DNA from: JAYKJB01 sp035284745 [NCBI: Candidatus Sericytochromatia bacterium]
Lineage (GTDB): Bacteria > Cyanobacteriota > Sericytochromatia > S15B-MN24
Length of the DNA stretch: 50,097 nucleotides
Assembly: GCA_035284745.1 (NCBI GenBank)
Contig: JAYKIL010000004.1
Coordinates: 1 to 50,097, forward strand
Reading direction: 5' to 3'
Part shown: in pieces, positions 31,468 through 42,500 of the stretch
Layout of the letters: each line of letters opens with the position of its first letter
Numbering within the stretch: position 1 is the stretch's first letter
Notes under the pieces: generated by a model
Told to the model about the DNA's origin: nothing
Database searches by the model: none
The model's input: the letters and a program-made list of their open reading frames with translations, nothing else
Made by a program: the position numbers and the translations under genes

Positions 31468-33655
31468 AGTACAGTAAACGACCACTGGGGTCAAAAGCCA
31501 CATCGTGTACGGTCGTCGGGTGCTTGAACCTGGCGACCGCAGTGCCTTTCTCATCCCAGATAATCACCCGGCCGTCACGCCCCGCGCTGGCGAGCAAATT
31601 TTCTGTCGGGTGGAAAGTCACGGCCAACACCGCCGCGTCGTGAGGTCGGTTCAGCGTGTCGATCAGGTTGCCCGAATTAACGTCCCATCTTTTAATGGAG
31701 CCATCCGCCGAACAGGTGGCGATTTGCTGACTGTCTTGGCGCACGGCAACCCCCGTGACGACGTCTCTGTGACCACTCAATTGCCACAGGATACTTCCAT
31801 CTTGCCAGTTCCAAACGATGGCAGTTCTGTCATCGCTCGAACTCACCAGGAATCGACCATTGGGTGAAAAAGCCACATCGGTTGCTGCGGCCTCGTGGCC
31901 CCTCAGGGTTGTTTGAACGGCCCCACTCCGTGCATTCCAAATTTTTACGGACCCTCCACTACCTTGCCCTGAGGCGCTCGCAAGTAGCTCGGAGTCACTG
32001 GGATGGAAGGCCACTCCGTTCACCTGCCATCGCTCCTGGCTTCCGATGGCTTGGCCCAAGGTCACGTCATTGCGAGGGTCACCCACAGGATGAACCGTTA
32101 TTTTTCCGGGGTAGGCTGAGGTTCCACCATTGCCACCCGTCGCCACATAGCGGCCATCGGCGCTCACGTCAACGCAAAAAGCAAGGCTGGTTTCTCGGTG
32201 GCCATCGTAGCGCTGGGTCAGGCGACCTGACGTCCACTGAAAGACTTCTCCCGCGGCCCCAGCACTGTAAACGACGTCGGCGTTTCCTCTGGCGGCCACG
32301 GAAAAGACGGTCCCGCTGTGCGCTTTGTACGTAGCCCGCGGCGTGATTATCTCGAAATCCGCTGGGAGGATCGTAGCAATGGGCGCCAGCGTTGCACGTA
32401 CAAGTGGAGTCGGGGTTGGAGATGGCGTGGCAATCGGCTGAATGACTCTGATGGGGGTTGTGGATGGCACAGGGGTCGCCGTTGGCCGGGCCCGAATCTC
32501 CGTTTCCTCCGCTGTGTTTTCGACGGGCGGAAGGGCCTCTGAATCCGTTTTTTGTGTTTCATTTGGTTCCGCTTCCGCCGTGTTCGGGCGGGGGCTTTCA
32601 GCCACGGAGGAAGGGGTTTGCGCGGCGATTACTTCGGCGATTACCTCCGCGGGCGGTGGCGTTTCGGGTTCACCCAAGGCACTTAAAGCGATGGAACCAA
32701 GATTGACTAGCGCCTTCGCCTCTTCGACGCTGTTAGGAGGGGCTACTTCTCTATTCTCTCGCTTGAGGGCGTGGTCAGGGTGGAAGACAACCACCGTGTA
32801 AGAGCCTGCCAACACGTTCGCCAGGCTAAATTGACCTTGGTCGTCGGAGATGACTGACAGACTGACAGGTCCTGTTAATGAGACAGCGGCCCCACTCAGC
32901 GGCTGGCCGTCGGCGCCGGTGACAGTTCCTGCGGCGCGGAGGGGAAGTTCGCTCAATTTCGCGGGTTTGAGGTCGAAACTGAGGTCCGATGTTTTCCCTG
33001 CCCTGACTTCGACGGTTTGTGTCAACGGCGCATAGCCTGGAAAAGCAGCGGTGAGCTTGTAGGTGCCGGCTGCTAGGTTTGCAAAAGCGAATGCACCGTC
33101 ATCTTTGGCCTTGGCGATGTTGGTGGTTCCGGCGATAAAGATGTCTGCTCCGAGCAAGTCTTCGCGCTTGCCTTCCAGGGCAACCGTTCCAATGACGCTG
33201 CCCGTTTGCCTCAGGACCATACTGGCCAGATCTGTGGTTTGTTCGGGTGCGCTGAGGTCGACACGATTGCGAACTTTCATCAGGGTTGATTCAACCTGTT
33301 TTTCGGCAATCACGTGGTGTTCCCCAACAGGAACGCCGATTAACTCAAAACGACCCTCAGCATCCGACTTTGTTCGAAAATTTGGCAAGCCCTCAAGATA
33401 CACCTCCGCCCCGTCAATCACACCCGGCGTTTGGGCCAATGAGTAATCGATGCCATCGAATACCACCTTCCCACGGATGGTAGCTCCGAAGCGTTGTCCT
33501 CCCCCGTCATTCTGCACGGTCCCCGGGTCCACTGCCGGGGCCGGCGCGGGACAGCCTGCCAAGGCAGCAATCAACAGCAGTGCCGCCAGACGACCCAGGT
33601 TTCTCGGACGCGCGAAAGAGGGTGTGTGTGGGGTAGGCAAGGGGAAGATCCTCAT
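31415..33655 (-). CDS. Lipoprotein with carboxypeptidase-regulatory-like domains and a C-terminal WD40 propeller
   Basis: 746 aa from the ATG at 33655 (a TTG at 33670 is in frame; neither has a clear Shine-Dalgarno). The signal peptide ends LAALLLIAALAGC, a good lipobox. Residues about 50-330 hold three carboxypeptidase-regulatory-like repeats (GKVVFDG, DAEGRFELIGVPVGEHHVIA; GAFAFANLAAGTYKLTAAFP; AGTVTGADGQPLSGAAVSLT, QGQFSLANVLAGSYTVVVFH). A Pro/Thr/Glu-rich linker follows. From about residue 444, seven or so WD40 blades follow (VAFSPNGRFLVSSSDDRTAI, WNWQDGS; IATCSADGSIKRWDV; LLASAGRDGRVIIWDEKG). The last three residues come from an out-of-frame duplicate of its own 3' end. It is likely a surface scaffold; substrate unknown. 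Confidence 0.85.
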   Translation of the reverse strand: MRIFPLPTPHTPSFARPRNLGRLAALLLIAALAGCPAPAPAVDPGTVQNDGGGQRFGATIRGKVVFDGIDYSLAQTPGVIDGAEVYLEGLPNFRTKSDAEGRFELIGVPVGEHHVIAEKQVESTLMKVRNRVDLSAPEQTTDLASMVLRQTGSVIGTVALEGKREDLLGADIFIAGTTNIAKAKDDGAFAFANLAAGTYKLTAAFPGYAPLTQTVEVRAGKTSDLSFDLKPAKLSELPLRAAGTVTGADGQPLSGAAVSLTGPVSLSVISDDQGQFSLANVLAGSYTVVVFHPDHALKRENREVAPPNSVEEAKALVNLGSIALSALGEPETPPPAEVIAEVIAAQTPSSVAESPRPNTAEAEPNETQKTDSEALPPVENTAEETEIRARPTATPVPSTTPIRVIQPIATPSPTPTPLVRATLAPIATILPADFEIITPRATYKAHSGTVFSVAARGNADVVYSAGAAGEVFQWTSGRLTQRYDGHRETSLAFCVDVSADGRYVATGGNGGTSAYPGKITVHPVGDPRNDVTLGQAIGSQERWQVNGVAFHPSDSELLASASGQGSGGSVKIWNARSGAVQTTLRGHEAAATDVAFSPNGRFLVSSSDDRTAIVWNWQDGSILWQLSGHRDVVTGVAVRQDSQQIATCSADGSIKRWDVNSGNLIDTLNRPHDAAVLAVTFHPTENLLASAGRDGRVIIWDEKGTAVARFKHPTTVHDVAFDPSGRLLYSVSADGLVRAWEVPSYR

Positions 33656-33725
33656 CTTGGAGAGGGGCAACGATCGGAAATCAGCGGGCTTTTCATGCGG
33701 GTGAAGATGAAAATTCTTCGGAAGA

Positions 33726-33764
33726 CGCCAAATGGCAACGGCTAACTGCCGACGCCATTTGGCG
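33726..33764. terminator. Long two-part hairpin downstream of khpA
   Basis: CGCCAAATGGC at 33726-33736 pairs perfectly with GCCATTTGGCG at 33754-33764. Inside, CGGC and GCCG form a second stem around TAACT. It starts 8 bases after the khpA stop in reading direction, where an operon terminator is expected, but neither strand has a T-run. It may be a transcript-end stabiliser or a factor-dependent site. Confidence 0.5.
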
Positions 33765-33771
33765 ATGGGTC

Positions 33772-34020
33772 CTAGATCTCGGGCGCTAACAAATCGAGAC
33801 TGACTTGGCGTTGCGCCTTGAGTCCTGCCGCTTTCACGATGGTACGAACGGCATTGATGGTGCGCCCCTTGCGCCCTATGACGCGTGGGACATCCGCCTC
33901 ATCCACCGTGACGGTGAGCGTCGTGCGAGAACCCTCCTCGCTGACCTCGATTCCCACCGCTTCCGGATTGGCGGCGATGGCTTTGAGCAGAACCGCCGCG
34001 ACGTTTTGAACAGGATCCAT
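33772..34020 (-). CDS. khpA: KH-domain RNA-binding protein KhpA
   Basis: Small RNA chaperone of 82 aa, usually partner of KhpB. A single KH domain with the GxxG loop is visible (VPRVIGRKGRTINAVRTIVK). It follows rpsP after six bases, the common ffh-rpsP-khpA order. Confidence 0.95.
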   Translation of the reverse strand: MDPVQNVAAVLLKAIAANPEAVGIEVSEEGSRTTLTVTVDEADVPRVIGRKGRTINAVRTIVKAAGLKAQRQVSLDLLAPEI

Positions 34021-34026
34021 ATTCGA

Positions 34027-34287
34027 CTACTGCTTGGGCGTGGCAGCGGGCAACACCTCTGCCTTACGAAGCAGCGAACGGGTGGTTTCGGTCGGTTGCG
34101 CACCGTTACTCAACCACTTCTTCGCTTTCTCTGCATCAATGCGAAGTTCCACCGGGTTTGCCTGGGGATCGTAAAAACCAATTTCATCGATGACGGCGCC
34201 ATCGCGGCGGGTGCGGCTGTCTTGAACAACCACGCGATACTTGGGCCGTTTTGTTGCGCCAATCCGCTTCAGTCGGATTTTAACCAT
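34027..34287 (-). CDS. rpsP: 30S ribosomal protein S16
   Basis: 86 aa. The start ATG at 34287 gives the conserved N-terminus ([20 protein letters not shown]) followed by [25 protein letters not shown] lies ten bases upstream. The frame extends further upstream into the ffh end, but those residues are not S16. Small-subunit assembly protein, co-transcribed with ffh and khpA. Confidence 0.97.
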   Translation of the reverse strand: MVKIRLKRIGATKRPKYRVVVQDSRTRRDGAVIDEIGFYDPQANPVELRIDAEKAKKWLSNGAQPTETTRSLLRKAEVLPAATPKQ

Positions 34288-34351
34288 GATGTGATTTCTC
34301 CTAATGTAGACAAGGGTAAGCTGCGAGGACACCAGGGGGCGAGTGAGGCCC

Positions 34352-35803
34352 CTATTTAAATTTGAAAGGGAAGCCACCACCTGGCTTCGGTAGGTCGAAT
34401 GGCAAGCCTGGGATTCCAGCCCCAGCTGAACCAGTCATACCAGGCATACCGGGAAATTGTCCCTTTTTCAGGGCTTTTTGCAGGTGTTTGGGCATAGACT
34501 TCTGGAAACCCGCAAACTGCTTCATCACCTTATTCATGTTTTCGAAGTCTTTTAGAAGCTTATTGACATCTTCGACGCGGGTGCCTGAGCCTTTGGCGAT
34601 GCGAATTTTTCTGGACATATCGAGAATTTTTGGCGACCGACGCTCGCGGGGGGTCATTGAGGCGATGATGGTTTCAAATTTTTTCAACTGACCCTCGCCT
34701 TGGGCCAGTTGCTCTCCAGAGATGGCCTGTTTGAGACCGGGGATAGGCATCATTTCCAAGATCTGTCCCATCGAACCAATTTTCTTCATTTGTTGCAGTT
34801 GGTGGGCAAAATCTTCCAGCGTGAACTCCGCCTTCCGCATCTTCTCTTCGAGTGCTTTGGCCTCTTCTAAGCTAATGGCCTCTTGGGCTTTTTCGATCAG
34901 GGTGAGCACGTCGCCCATCCCAAGAATGCGAGTGGCGATCCGTTCGGGGTGAAAGGCCTCCAGCCCATCCAGCTTTTCGCTGGTCCCCATGAACTTAATG
35001 GGGCAGCCTGTCACCTGGCGAATTGACAAGGCCGCTCCGCCCCGCGTGTCGCCGTCAAGCTTGGTGAGAACCACCCCTGTGATGTTGAGTGTATCGTGAA
35101 AAGCTGACGCCATCTGTACTGCGTCTTGGCCGATCATCGCATCAACGACCAACAGAACTTCATGGGGTTGAAGTGCCGACTTCAGGCGGGTGATTTCCTC
35201 CATCATATCGCCGTCAATGTGAAGGCGGCCCGCCGTATCGACAAGGAGGTAGTTGAATGATTCGTCTTGGGCCCGTTGCAAGGCCTGACGACCTATCTCC
35301 ACCGGGTCAATGACACCCGGCGCGTGAATCGGAACATCAATCTGTTTCGCCAAGGTTTCCAGTTGCTTGATGGCGGCGGGGCGGTAGATATCGGCGGCTG
35401 CCAGCAACGGACGCATGCCCTGTCGCTTCAGCATCAAAGCCAGCTTGCCAGCCGTTGTCGTCTTGCCCATCCCTTGCAGGCCGGCCATCAGAACCACCGT
35501 CACTCCGGTTGGGGCTTTCGCGAGTGCTGCCCGCTCGCCACCCATGACGTTCACCAACTCGTCATGAACCAGCTTAATGAAGGTTTGCCCGGGATTGAGG
35601 CCTGAAAGAACGGCCTCGCCGAGGGCCTGCTCCTTCACCCTGCCAATAAAGGCCTTGACCACACTCAAATTAACGTCCGCCTCCAGCAAGGCACGTCGAA
35701 CTTCCCGAAGCGCTTCGTTGATGTTCTCTTCCGTCAACTTGGCTTGGCCGCGGATGAGCCTGGAAAATACGCCTTGTATTTTTTCTGACAGTGACTCGAA
35801 CAT
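34352..35803 (-). CDS. ffh: Signal recognition particle GTPase Ffh
   Basis: Targets membrane and secreted proteins co-translationally; 483 aa. The ATG at 35803 opens the N domain ([20 protein letters not shown]) with AAGG five bases upstream. G-domain motifs: G1 [42 protein letters not shown]. The methionine-rich M domain follows ([40 protein letters not shown]), ending in a Gly/Pro/Met-rich tail. A strong promoter lies about 130 bases upstream. It is first in an operon with rpsP and khpA and divergent from rpoB. Confidence 0.97.
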   Translation of the reverse strand: MFESLSEKIQGVFSRLIRGQAKLTEENINEALREVRRALLEADVNLSVVKAFIGRVKEQALGEAVLSGLNPGQTFIKLVHDELVNVMGGERAALAKAPTGVTVVLMAGLQGMGKTTTAGKLALMLKRQGMRPLLAAADIYRPAAIKQLETLAKQIDVPIHAPGVIDPVEIGRQALQRAQDESFNYLLVDTAGRLHIDGDMMEEITRLKSALQPHEVLLVVDAMIGQDAVQMASAFHDTLNITGVVLTKLDGDTRGGAALSIRQVTGCPIKFMGTSEKLDGLEAFHPERIATRILGMGDVLTLIEKAQEAISLEEAKALEEKMRKAEFTLEDFAHQLQQMKKIGSMGQILEMMPIPGLKQAISGEQLAQGEGQLKKFETIIASMTPRERRSPKILDMSRKIRIAKGSGTRVEDVNKLLKDFENMNKVMKQFAGFQKSMPKHLQKALKKGQFPGMPGMTGSAGAGIPGLPFDLPKPGGGFPFKFK

Positions 35804-35931
35804 AGCGGCCTTCAGGCGGTGGGGGGACTTTGGGAACGGCTCAAAATCACAACGGCTGTGGTGACGGACTGAGGAATTGCTTGACCTGACTACCCAAAAG
35901 TTTGCCAAGACTAAACCCGGCAAAGGGTTAA

Positions 35932-35960
35932 ATTTTAGCGTTGTCGCGGTATTGAGTCAA
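35932..35960 (-). promoter_or_regulatory. Promoter of the ffh operon
   Basis: On the minus strand TTGACT (35955-35960), a 17-base spacer and TAAAAT (35932-35937) give a near-consensus housekeeping promoter. The leader to ffh would be about 120 bases. Confidence 0.75.
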
Positions 35961-36008
35961 GTTGATGCGGACGCTTTAACGTGTCGCGATCGTGCGCCAG
36001 TAGGGGCC

Positions 36009-36038
36009 TTGACGTTCTTGAATGGGGGGGCGTAAGAT
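36009..36038 (+). promoter_or_regulatory. Promoter of rpoBC
   Basis: TTGACG (36009-36014), an 18-base spacer and TAAGAT (36033-36038). It would give a leader of about 165 bases before rpoB and lies about 50 bases from the divergent ffh promoter. Confidence 0.65.
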
Positions 36039-36186
36039 GGTTGTTCTGCGCAAATTTTAATGGAAATTTAATTGATCGTCAGGTTTCAGTCGGGGTGCGC
36101 CCCTCGAACTTCAAAGCCTGAGTTTTCGGTCAGGATGCGGGCCCGCCGTTGCGGGGTGCGCAGTGGGCGCGAAGTCGTCCTTTAGT

Positions 36187-36202
36187 CCTTAAATGTTTAA
36201 GG
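36187..36202 (+). promoter_or_regulatory. Palindrome overlapping the rpoB ribosome-binding site
   Basis: CCTTAAATGTTTAAGG has 7-bp arms. The 3' arm ends in AAGG (36199-36202), the probable Shine-Dalgarno of rpoB nine bases before its ATG. Folding, or pairing with another strand, would mask the site, suggesting translational control. The loop of two bases is too tight for a full simple hairpin, so some arm bases must open. Confidence 0.4.
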
Positions 36203-36211
36203 GTGGTGTGA

Positions 36212-39200
36212 ATGCCTACAACGAATAAGCTCCGAGTAACCCCTTACAGCGGTGCGACCTCACTGGCGGATAACCTGCCAGATTTGATTGAGATTCAACG
36301 CAACAGTTTTCAATGGTTCCTTGAAGAGGGACTCAAAGAAGAATTGGTGTCGTTTTCGCCGATCAACGACTATTCCAATCGGTTGGAGTTACATTTCCTG
36401 ACGAATTACACGTTGGGAACGCCGAAATACACGGTAGACGAGTGCCGTTCGCGGGACGCTACGTATGCGCGACCCTTGCGGATTCCCGTGCGGCTGGTGT
36501 CAAAAGAAACCGGTGAGGTGAAGGAGCAGGAAATTTTCGTCGGTGACTTGCCGGTGATGACGGATCAGGGAACCTTTATCATTAATGGTGCTGAGCGGGT
36601 CATCGTTTCGCAGATCGTGCGGTCGCCGGGTGTTTACTACAAGCGGGAGACTGACCCTTCGGGCAAGAAAGTATATTCCGCCACCATCATTCCGAACCGG
36701 GGTGCCTGGCTGAAGTTTGAGACGGACGTCAACGATCTTATCTATGTTCGAATTGACAAAACCCGGAAGCTCTTGGCAACGGTTCTGCTCCGCGCCTTGG
36801 GTTATCAAAACCACGAAATGTTGGAATTGTTCCGGCATCAGGACTACCTTCAAAAGACGCTGGATGCCGACAAGACGGAAACCATGGAGCAGGCGCTCAT
36901 CGAGGTTTATAGAAAACTCCGACCCGGCGATATGCCCTCCGTGGAAGGCGGGCGTTCCGTGTTGTTCGCTCGCTTCTTCGACCCGAAACGTTACGATTTG
37001 GGTCGAGTGGGCCGTTACAAGGTCAACAAGAAGTTGGGATTGTCAACCCCGATGTCGGATCGCATCCTGACGCGTGAGGACATTGTAGGGGTCATCGAAT
37101 ACCTGATCAATCTTAACTTTGACGTAGGCCAGGTGGATGATATTGACCACTTGGGCAATCGACGGATTCGCTCGGTGGGCGAATTGCTTCAGAATCAGTT
37201 CCGTGTCGGTTTGACTCGCCTGGAGCGGATCATCCGAGAACGGATGACCATTCAAGAGCCTGAGACTTTGACGCCTCAGAATCTGGTGAACGCGAAGCCT
37301 TTGGTCGCGGCCATCAAGGAGTTCTTCGGGTCATCACAGTTATCGCAGTTTATGGACCAGACCAATGCGTTGGCTGAATTAACCCACAAGCGCAGACTCT
37401 CGGCTTTGGGACCGGGTGGTTTGACCCGCGAGCGCGCAGGTTTCGCGGTGCGCGACATTCACCCGTCTCACTATGGCCGTATTTGCCCTGTCGAGACTCC
37501 GGAAGGACCTAACGCGGGCCTGATCGGCTCTCTGGCGACCTATGCGCGCGTCAACGAGTACGGCTTCATCGAGGCGCCCTGGCGTCGGGTGGTGCAGGGT
37601 AAACTGACAGAGGAGATCGTCTATCTGACGGCGGAGGAGGAGGACGAATTCCGGACGGCTGCCGGCGATACGCCCCTGACTGCCGATGGGACGACCTTCC
37701 GTGACGACAAGGTGCCGGTCCGTTACAAGGCTGAGTTCTTGTTTGCATCGCCGACCGAGGTGGACCTGATCGGTGTGTCTCCCATTCAGATTATCTCGGT
37801 CGCTACCGCGCTCATTCCTTTTATTGAGCACGATGACGCGAACCGCGCCCTGATGGGATCGAACATGCAACGGCAATCGGTGCCATTGCTGCGCCCCGAG
37901 CGTCCTCGGGTGGGAACGGGTCTGGAAACCCGTGCTGCGATCGACTCAGGCTTGGTGGTGACTGCTGCGGAGGGCGGCACGGTCAGTCGGGTTGAAGCCA
38001 CCCGCATTCAAGTGAAAAGTGACAGTGGTCGGGATCGTTGGTATCAGCTGACGAAGTTTCTTCGTTCGAACCAAGACACCTGCTTGAACCAACGCCCCAT
38101 CGTGGCGAAGGGACAACGGGTTGAGGCGGGACAGGTGCTGGCAGATGGCCCTGCCACCCACCTTGGCGAGCTGGCGTTGGGACAGAATCTTCTCGTAGCC
38201 TTTATGCCTTGGGAAGGCTATAACTTCGAAGACGCGATCCTGATAAGCAAGCGCTTGGTGATGGATGATGTCTTTACGTCAATCCACATTGAAAAATACG
38301 AAATTGAGTCGCGGGCAACCAAGCTGGGCAATGAAGAAATCACCCGCGAGGTGCCGAACGTCGGCGAAGATGCCTTGAAGGACCTCGATGAGCGCGGGAT
38401 TATCCGAATCGGCGCGGAGGTTGAGCCGGACGACATTCTGGTCGGCAAGGTCACGCCAAAGGGCGAGTCTGAGCATCCACCCGAAGAGAAATTGTTGCGT
38501 GCCATTTTTGGCGAAAAAGCACGGGATGTCCGGGATACCTCGTTGCGGGTGCCCCACGGTGAAAAGGGTTGGGTTGTCGATGTGAAGGTCTTCGCCCGAG
38601 ACCAGGGAGATGATTTATCTCCTGGCGTCAATCAGGTGGTGAGGGTGTACATCGCTCAGAAGAGAAAAATTTCCGTTGGGGATAAGGTGGCGGGTCGCCA
38701 TGGCAACAAGGGTATCGTTTCAAAGATCCTTCCCCCTGAGGATATGCCGTTCTTGCCCGATGGTACCCCGGTGGACATTGTATTGAATCCCTTGGGTGTT
38801 CCGTCCCGGATGAACGTGGGACAGTCCTATGAGACGCTCATGGGTTGGGCCGCAAAGAACCTGGGCATTTACTTTGAGATCCCTCCTTTCGACGAAATGT
38901 TCGGCGAGGAGAGCTCTTATGACCTGCTGCGGCAGCAATTGGATTCCGCCAGAGAGACCTCATCGCGGGACTGGATCAGCAACACCGGTAAAATCACGTT
39001 GTACGACGGTCGTACGGGTGATGCTTTTGATCGCCCCGTGACGGTGGGCACCATCTATATGATGAAGCTCGTTCACTTGGTAGATGACAAGATTCACGCG
39101 CGGTCGACGGGTCCCTACTCTTTGGTGACCCAGCAACCCCTCGGTGGTAAGGCGCAGTTCGGAGGACAACGTTTCGGTGAGATGGAAGTGTGGGCTTTGG

Positions 39201-39511
39201 AGGCCTATGGAGCGGCGTACACGCTTCAAGAGATTCTGACCATCAAATCAGACGATGTTCCGGGCCGTGCCAAGGCTTACGAGGCCATTGTTAAGGGCAA
39301 AAACCTCTCGAAACCGGGTATTCCTGAGTCGTTCAAGGTGTTGATTCGCGAGTTGCAGTCTTTGTGTCTGGATGTTCACGTTGCGACGCAAGATGGCCGC
39401 GAGATTGAACTCTTTGAGGAAGACGAGGATACGCGCAATCGTTTGCGCACCCAGTTGTCGCGTGTGATGTCGATGCCGATGGGCGTCGAGGAGAAGGAGA
39501 CCTTTCGGTAA
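36212..39511 (+). CDS. rpoB: RNA polymerase beta subunit
   Basis: Catalytic subunit of RNA polymerase, 1099 aa. This is a short form, lacking the large lineage-specific inserts of proteobacterial RpoB and close in length to cyanobacterial proteins. The rifampicin region is conserved ([39 protein letters not shown]). The residues equivalent to E. coli D516, H526 and S531 are D382, H392 and S397, that is, the sensitive type. C-terminal motifs include [40 protein letters not shown] and a switch region near the end. rpoC follows after five bases. Confidence 0.98.
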   Translation: MPTTNKLRVTPYSGATSLADNLPDLIEIQRNSFQWFLEEGLKEELVSFSPINDYSNRLELHFLTNYTLGTPKYTVDECRSRDATYARPLRIPVRLVSKETGEVKEQEIFVGDLPVMTDQGTFIINGAERVIVSQIVRSPGVYYKRETDPSGKKVYSATIIPNRGAWLKFETDVNDLIYVRIDKTRKLLATVLLRALGYQNHEMLELFRHQDYLQKTLDADKTETMEQALIEVYRKLRPGDMPSVEGGRSVLFARFFDPKRYDLGRVGRYKVNKKLGLSTPMSDRILTREDIVGVIEYLINLNFDVGQVDDIDHLGNRRIRSVGELLQNQFRVGLTRLERIIRERMTIQEPETLTPQNLVNAKPLVAAIKEFFGSSQLSQFMDQTNALAELTHKRRLSALGPGGLTRERAGFAVRDIHPSHYGRICPVETPEGPNAGLIGSLATYARVNEYGFIEAPWRRVVQGKLTEEIVYLTAEEEDEFRTAAGDTPLTADGTTFRDDKVPVRYKAEFLFASPTEVDLIGVSPIQIISVATALIPFIEHDDANRALMGSNMQRQSVPLLRPERPRVGTGLETRAAIDSGLVVTAAEGGTVSRVEATRIQVKSDSGRDRWYQLTKFLRSNQDTCLNQRPIVAKGQRVEAGQVLADGPATHLGELALGQNLLVAFMPWEGYNFEDAILISKRLVMDDVFTSIHIEKYEIESRATKLGNEEITREVPNVGEDALKDLDERGIIRIGAEVEPDDILVGKVTPKGESEHPPEEKLLRAIFGEKARDVRDTSLRVPHGEKGWVVDVKVFARDQGDDLSPGVNQVVRVYIAQKRKISVGDKVAGRHGNKGIVSKILPPEDMPFLPDGTPVDIVLNPLGVPSRMNVGQSYETLMGWAAKNLGIYFEIPPFDEMFGEESSYDLLRQQLDSARETSSRDWISNTGKITLYDGRTGDAFDRPVTVGTIYMMKLVHLVDDKIHARSTGPYSLVTQQPLGGKAQFGGQRFGEMEVWALEAYGAAYTLQEILTIKSDDVPGRAKAYEAIVKGKNLSKPGIPESFKVLIRELQSLCLDVHVATQDGREIELFEEDEDTRNRLRTQLSRVMSMPMGVEEKETFR

Positions 39512-39516
39512 GTCCT

Positions 39517-42500
39517 ATGACTCAGCATTTTGATTACATCAAAGTCGGCATCGCCTCTCCCGACCGCATTCGCAGTTGGTCCCGCGGTGCTGTGACCAAA
39601 CCAGAGACCATTAACTATCGCACCTTGAAGCCCGAGCGGGATGGTTTGTTTTGTGAACGTATTTTTGGACCCGCGAAGGATTGGGAGTGCCATTGCGGCA
39701 AGTACAAGCGTGTTCGCCACAAGGGAATCATTTGTGAGCGCTGCGGTGTAGAAGTTACCGATTCCAAAGTTCGCCGTTATCGGATGGGCCATATCGATTT
39801 GGCTGCTCCGGTGGCGCACATTTGGTACCTCAAGGGTATTCCCAGTTATTTGTCGCAAATTGTGGACATTCCCCTGCGTCAATTGGAGGACGTTGTCTAT
39901 TTCAACTCCTACATCGTGATCGATCCCGGCTCGACCAATTTGCAAAAGATGGACATCATCTCCGAGGATGACTACGAGAATCTGATGGCCGATGAGAATT
40001 GCACGTTGGAAGCGGGGATGGGGGCGGAGACTCTGAAAGTTCTCTTGGCGGACTTGAATTTACCCGAACTCGGAGAGAAGCTCCGGATGGAGATTGTGAG
40101 TTCTTCGGGGCAGAAACGCGCGAAGGCCATCAAGCGCTTGCGGGTGGTGGATGCATTCATTCAGTCCAGCACCGATCCCTCTTGGATGGTTTTGGATGTC
40201 ATCCCGGTCATTCCTCCGGACCTGCGCCCCATGGTGCAGTTGGATGGTGGACGGTTTGCCACTTCGGATTTGAATGACCTTTATCGCCGGGTGATCAATC
40301 GGAACAATCGTCTTTTCCGCCTGCGCGACATGCACGCACCAGACATCATCATTCGGAACGAGATGCGGATGCTTCAGGAGGCCGTGGACGCCCTGATCGA
40401 CAACGGTCGTCGTGGGCGTGCGGTCGTTGGACCCAACAATCGGGCGCTGAAGTCCCTTTCGGATATCATCGAAGGGAAGCAAGGTCGCTTCCGCCAGAAC
40501 CTCCTTGGTAAGCGTGTCGACTACTCGGGGCGTTCGGTGATTGTTGTGGGGCCTTCTTTGAAACTTCATCAATGTGGCCTTCCCAAGGAAATGGCCTTGG
40601 AGCTGTTTAAACCGTTTGTTATGAACAAACTGGTGGAAAGAGGGATTGTTCAAAACATCAAGTCCGCAAAGAAGAAGATTGAACGCGGAGAGACCATTGT
40701 TTGGGACATCCTTGAGGATGTGATCAAGGGACATCCGGTGTTACTGAACCGCGCTCCGACCCTTCACCGCCTTGGGATACAGGCTTTTGAACCGGTGCTG
40801 GTTGAGGGGCGGGCCATCCAATTGCACCCCTTGGTTTGTACTGCCTTCAATGCAGACTTTGACGGCGACCAAATGGCCGTTCACGTTCCCCTCTCGGTTG
40901 AAGCGCAGACGGAAGCACGGTTGTTGATGATGTCGACCAACAACGTTCTTGCGCCGGCGACCGGTCGTCCTATCATCACGCCGACCCAAGACATGGTGTT
41001 GGGCTGCTATTACCTGACGACTCAAGATGCGAGCAAGAAAAAAGGAGAGGGCTTGACTTTTGCGACCCTGACAGATGCTGTCGGGGCCTATCAAACGAGT
41101 CACCTGGATCTGCACGCCCGCATCAAGGTGCGCATTAAACACGACCGTTTGCAGTCGGCGATTGGCGAGGTACAAGACCTCGAGCACGGTGGCAAGGGCC
41201 AGGTCATTGAGACCACAGTGGGCCGAATTATTTTCAACGACGCCCTTCCTTCGGGCTTCCCTTTCATCAACGCGTTGGTGAACAAGAGCATGCTCGAGGA
41301 CGTTGTGATGCGCGCCTTCGAAGAGTACTCGCCAGCCGACGCCGCGCTGTTAGCCGATCAGTTGAAGAGCTTGGGCTTCCGGTATGCAACCCGGGCCGGT
41401 GTGACGGTGGCGATTCATGACTTAACCACCCCTGATGAGAAACGGAAGGTTCTTGCCAGTGCGGAACAAGAAATCGAACGCTCCCGCCGGGCATACCTGC
41501 GCGGTGCCATCACGGAAGTTGAACGCCATAACAAGGCCATCGACACGTGGGCGGAGGCAACGGAAGAGGTTACGAAACTGATTGTCGACAAGTTCGATCG
41601 GTTGAATTCTGTGTACATGATGGCCTTCTCCGGTGCCCGCGGTAACCTGTCGCAGGTTCGGCAGTTGGTCGGAATGCGTGGCTTGATGGCGGATCCCTCG
41701 GGCCGTATCATCGACTTGCCGATCAAATCGAACTTCCGCGAAGGGCTGAACGTCACCGAATACATCATCTCCTCTTACGGAGCCCGTAAGGGTCTCGTTG
41801 ATACGGCGCTGCGAACGGCTGACTCGGGGTACTTGACCCGGCGTCTCGCAGACGTGGCGCAGGATGTCATCATTCGTGAGGAGGATTGCGGGACCGACCG
41901 GGGCGTCGCGTTGACCTCCATTAAAGACGGCGATTCGGTGGTCGTGTCGCTTGGTGAGCGCCTGAAGGGCCGCGTCTTGGCGGACCATGTCGTTGATCCT
42001 GCGACGGGAGAGGTGCTGGTCGAAGCCAACACCGTTTTGACTCAGTTGCTCGTCTCAATGATCGTGGGCGCGGGGGTTCAGCAGGTGAAGATTCGTTCCC
42101 CGTTGACGTGCCAGAGCCGAAACGGAGTCTGCCGTGAATGCTATGGTTGGTCACTGACCAATAACCAAAAGGTAGATATCGGTGAGGCGGTCGGCATCAT
42201 CGCGGCGCAGTCCATCGGTGAACCCGGCACCCAGTTGACCATGCGCACCTTCCATACGGGCGGTGTATTTACGAAGAACACCAGCACGGCGGTGGTGAAG
42301 GCCGAGCATCATGGCACCATTCAGTTGCCGGCAGATGTCTCGTCGCGTGAACATCGTACGCGTCACGGTGATGTGGTTTTGGTGACGGAACGGGAGCACA
42401 TCGTCACGCTGAAAACGGCGAAGAAAGCATACTCGATGCTTGTTCCAGCCGGCTACAAGGTCGTCGTGGAGGATGCGCAAGAGGTCCAGAAAGGCGCTGT

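Larger units (their letters stand above)
35804..36211. other. 408-bp divergent region between ffh and rpoB
   Basis: Holds the two back-to-back promoters listed separately and a leader of about 165 bases before rpoB. In that leader GGGGTGCGCCCC (36092-36103) and GCGGGCCCGC (36137-36146) could fold, and a palindrome at 36187-36202 reaches the rpoB ribosome-binding site. I see no coding sequence here, and no rplJ-rplL, which precede rpoB in many bacteria. Confidence 0.7.
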
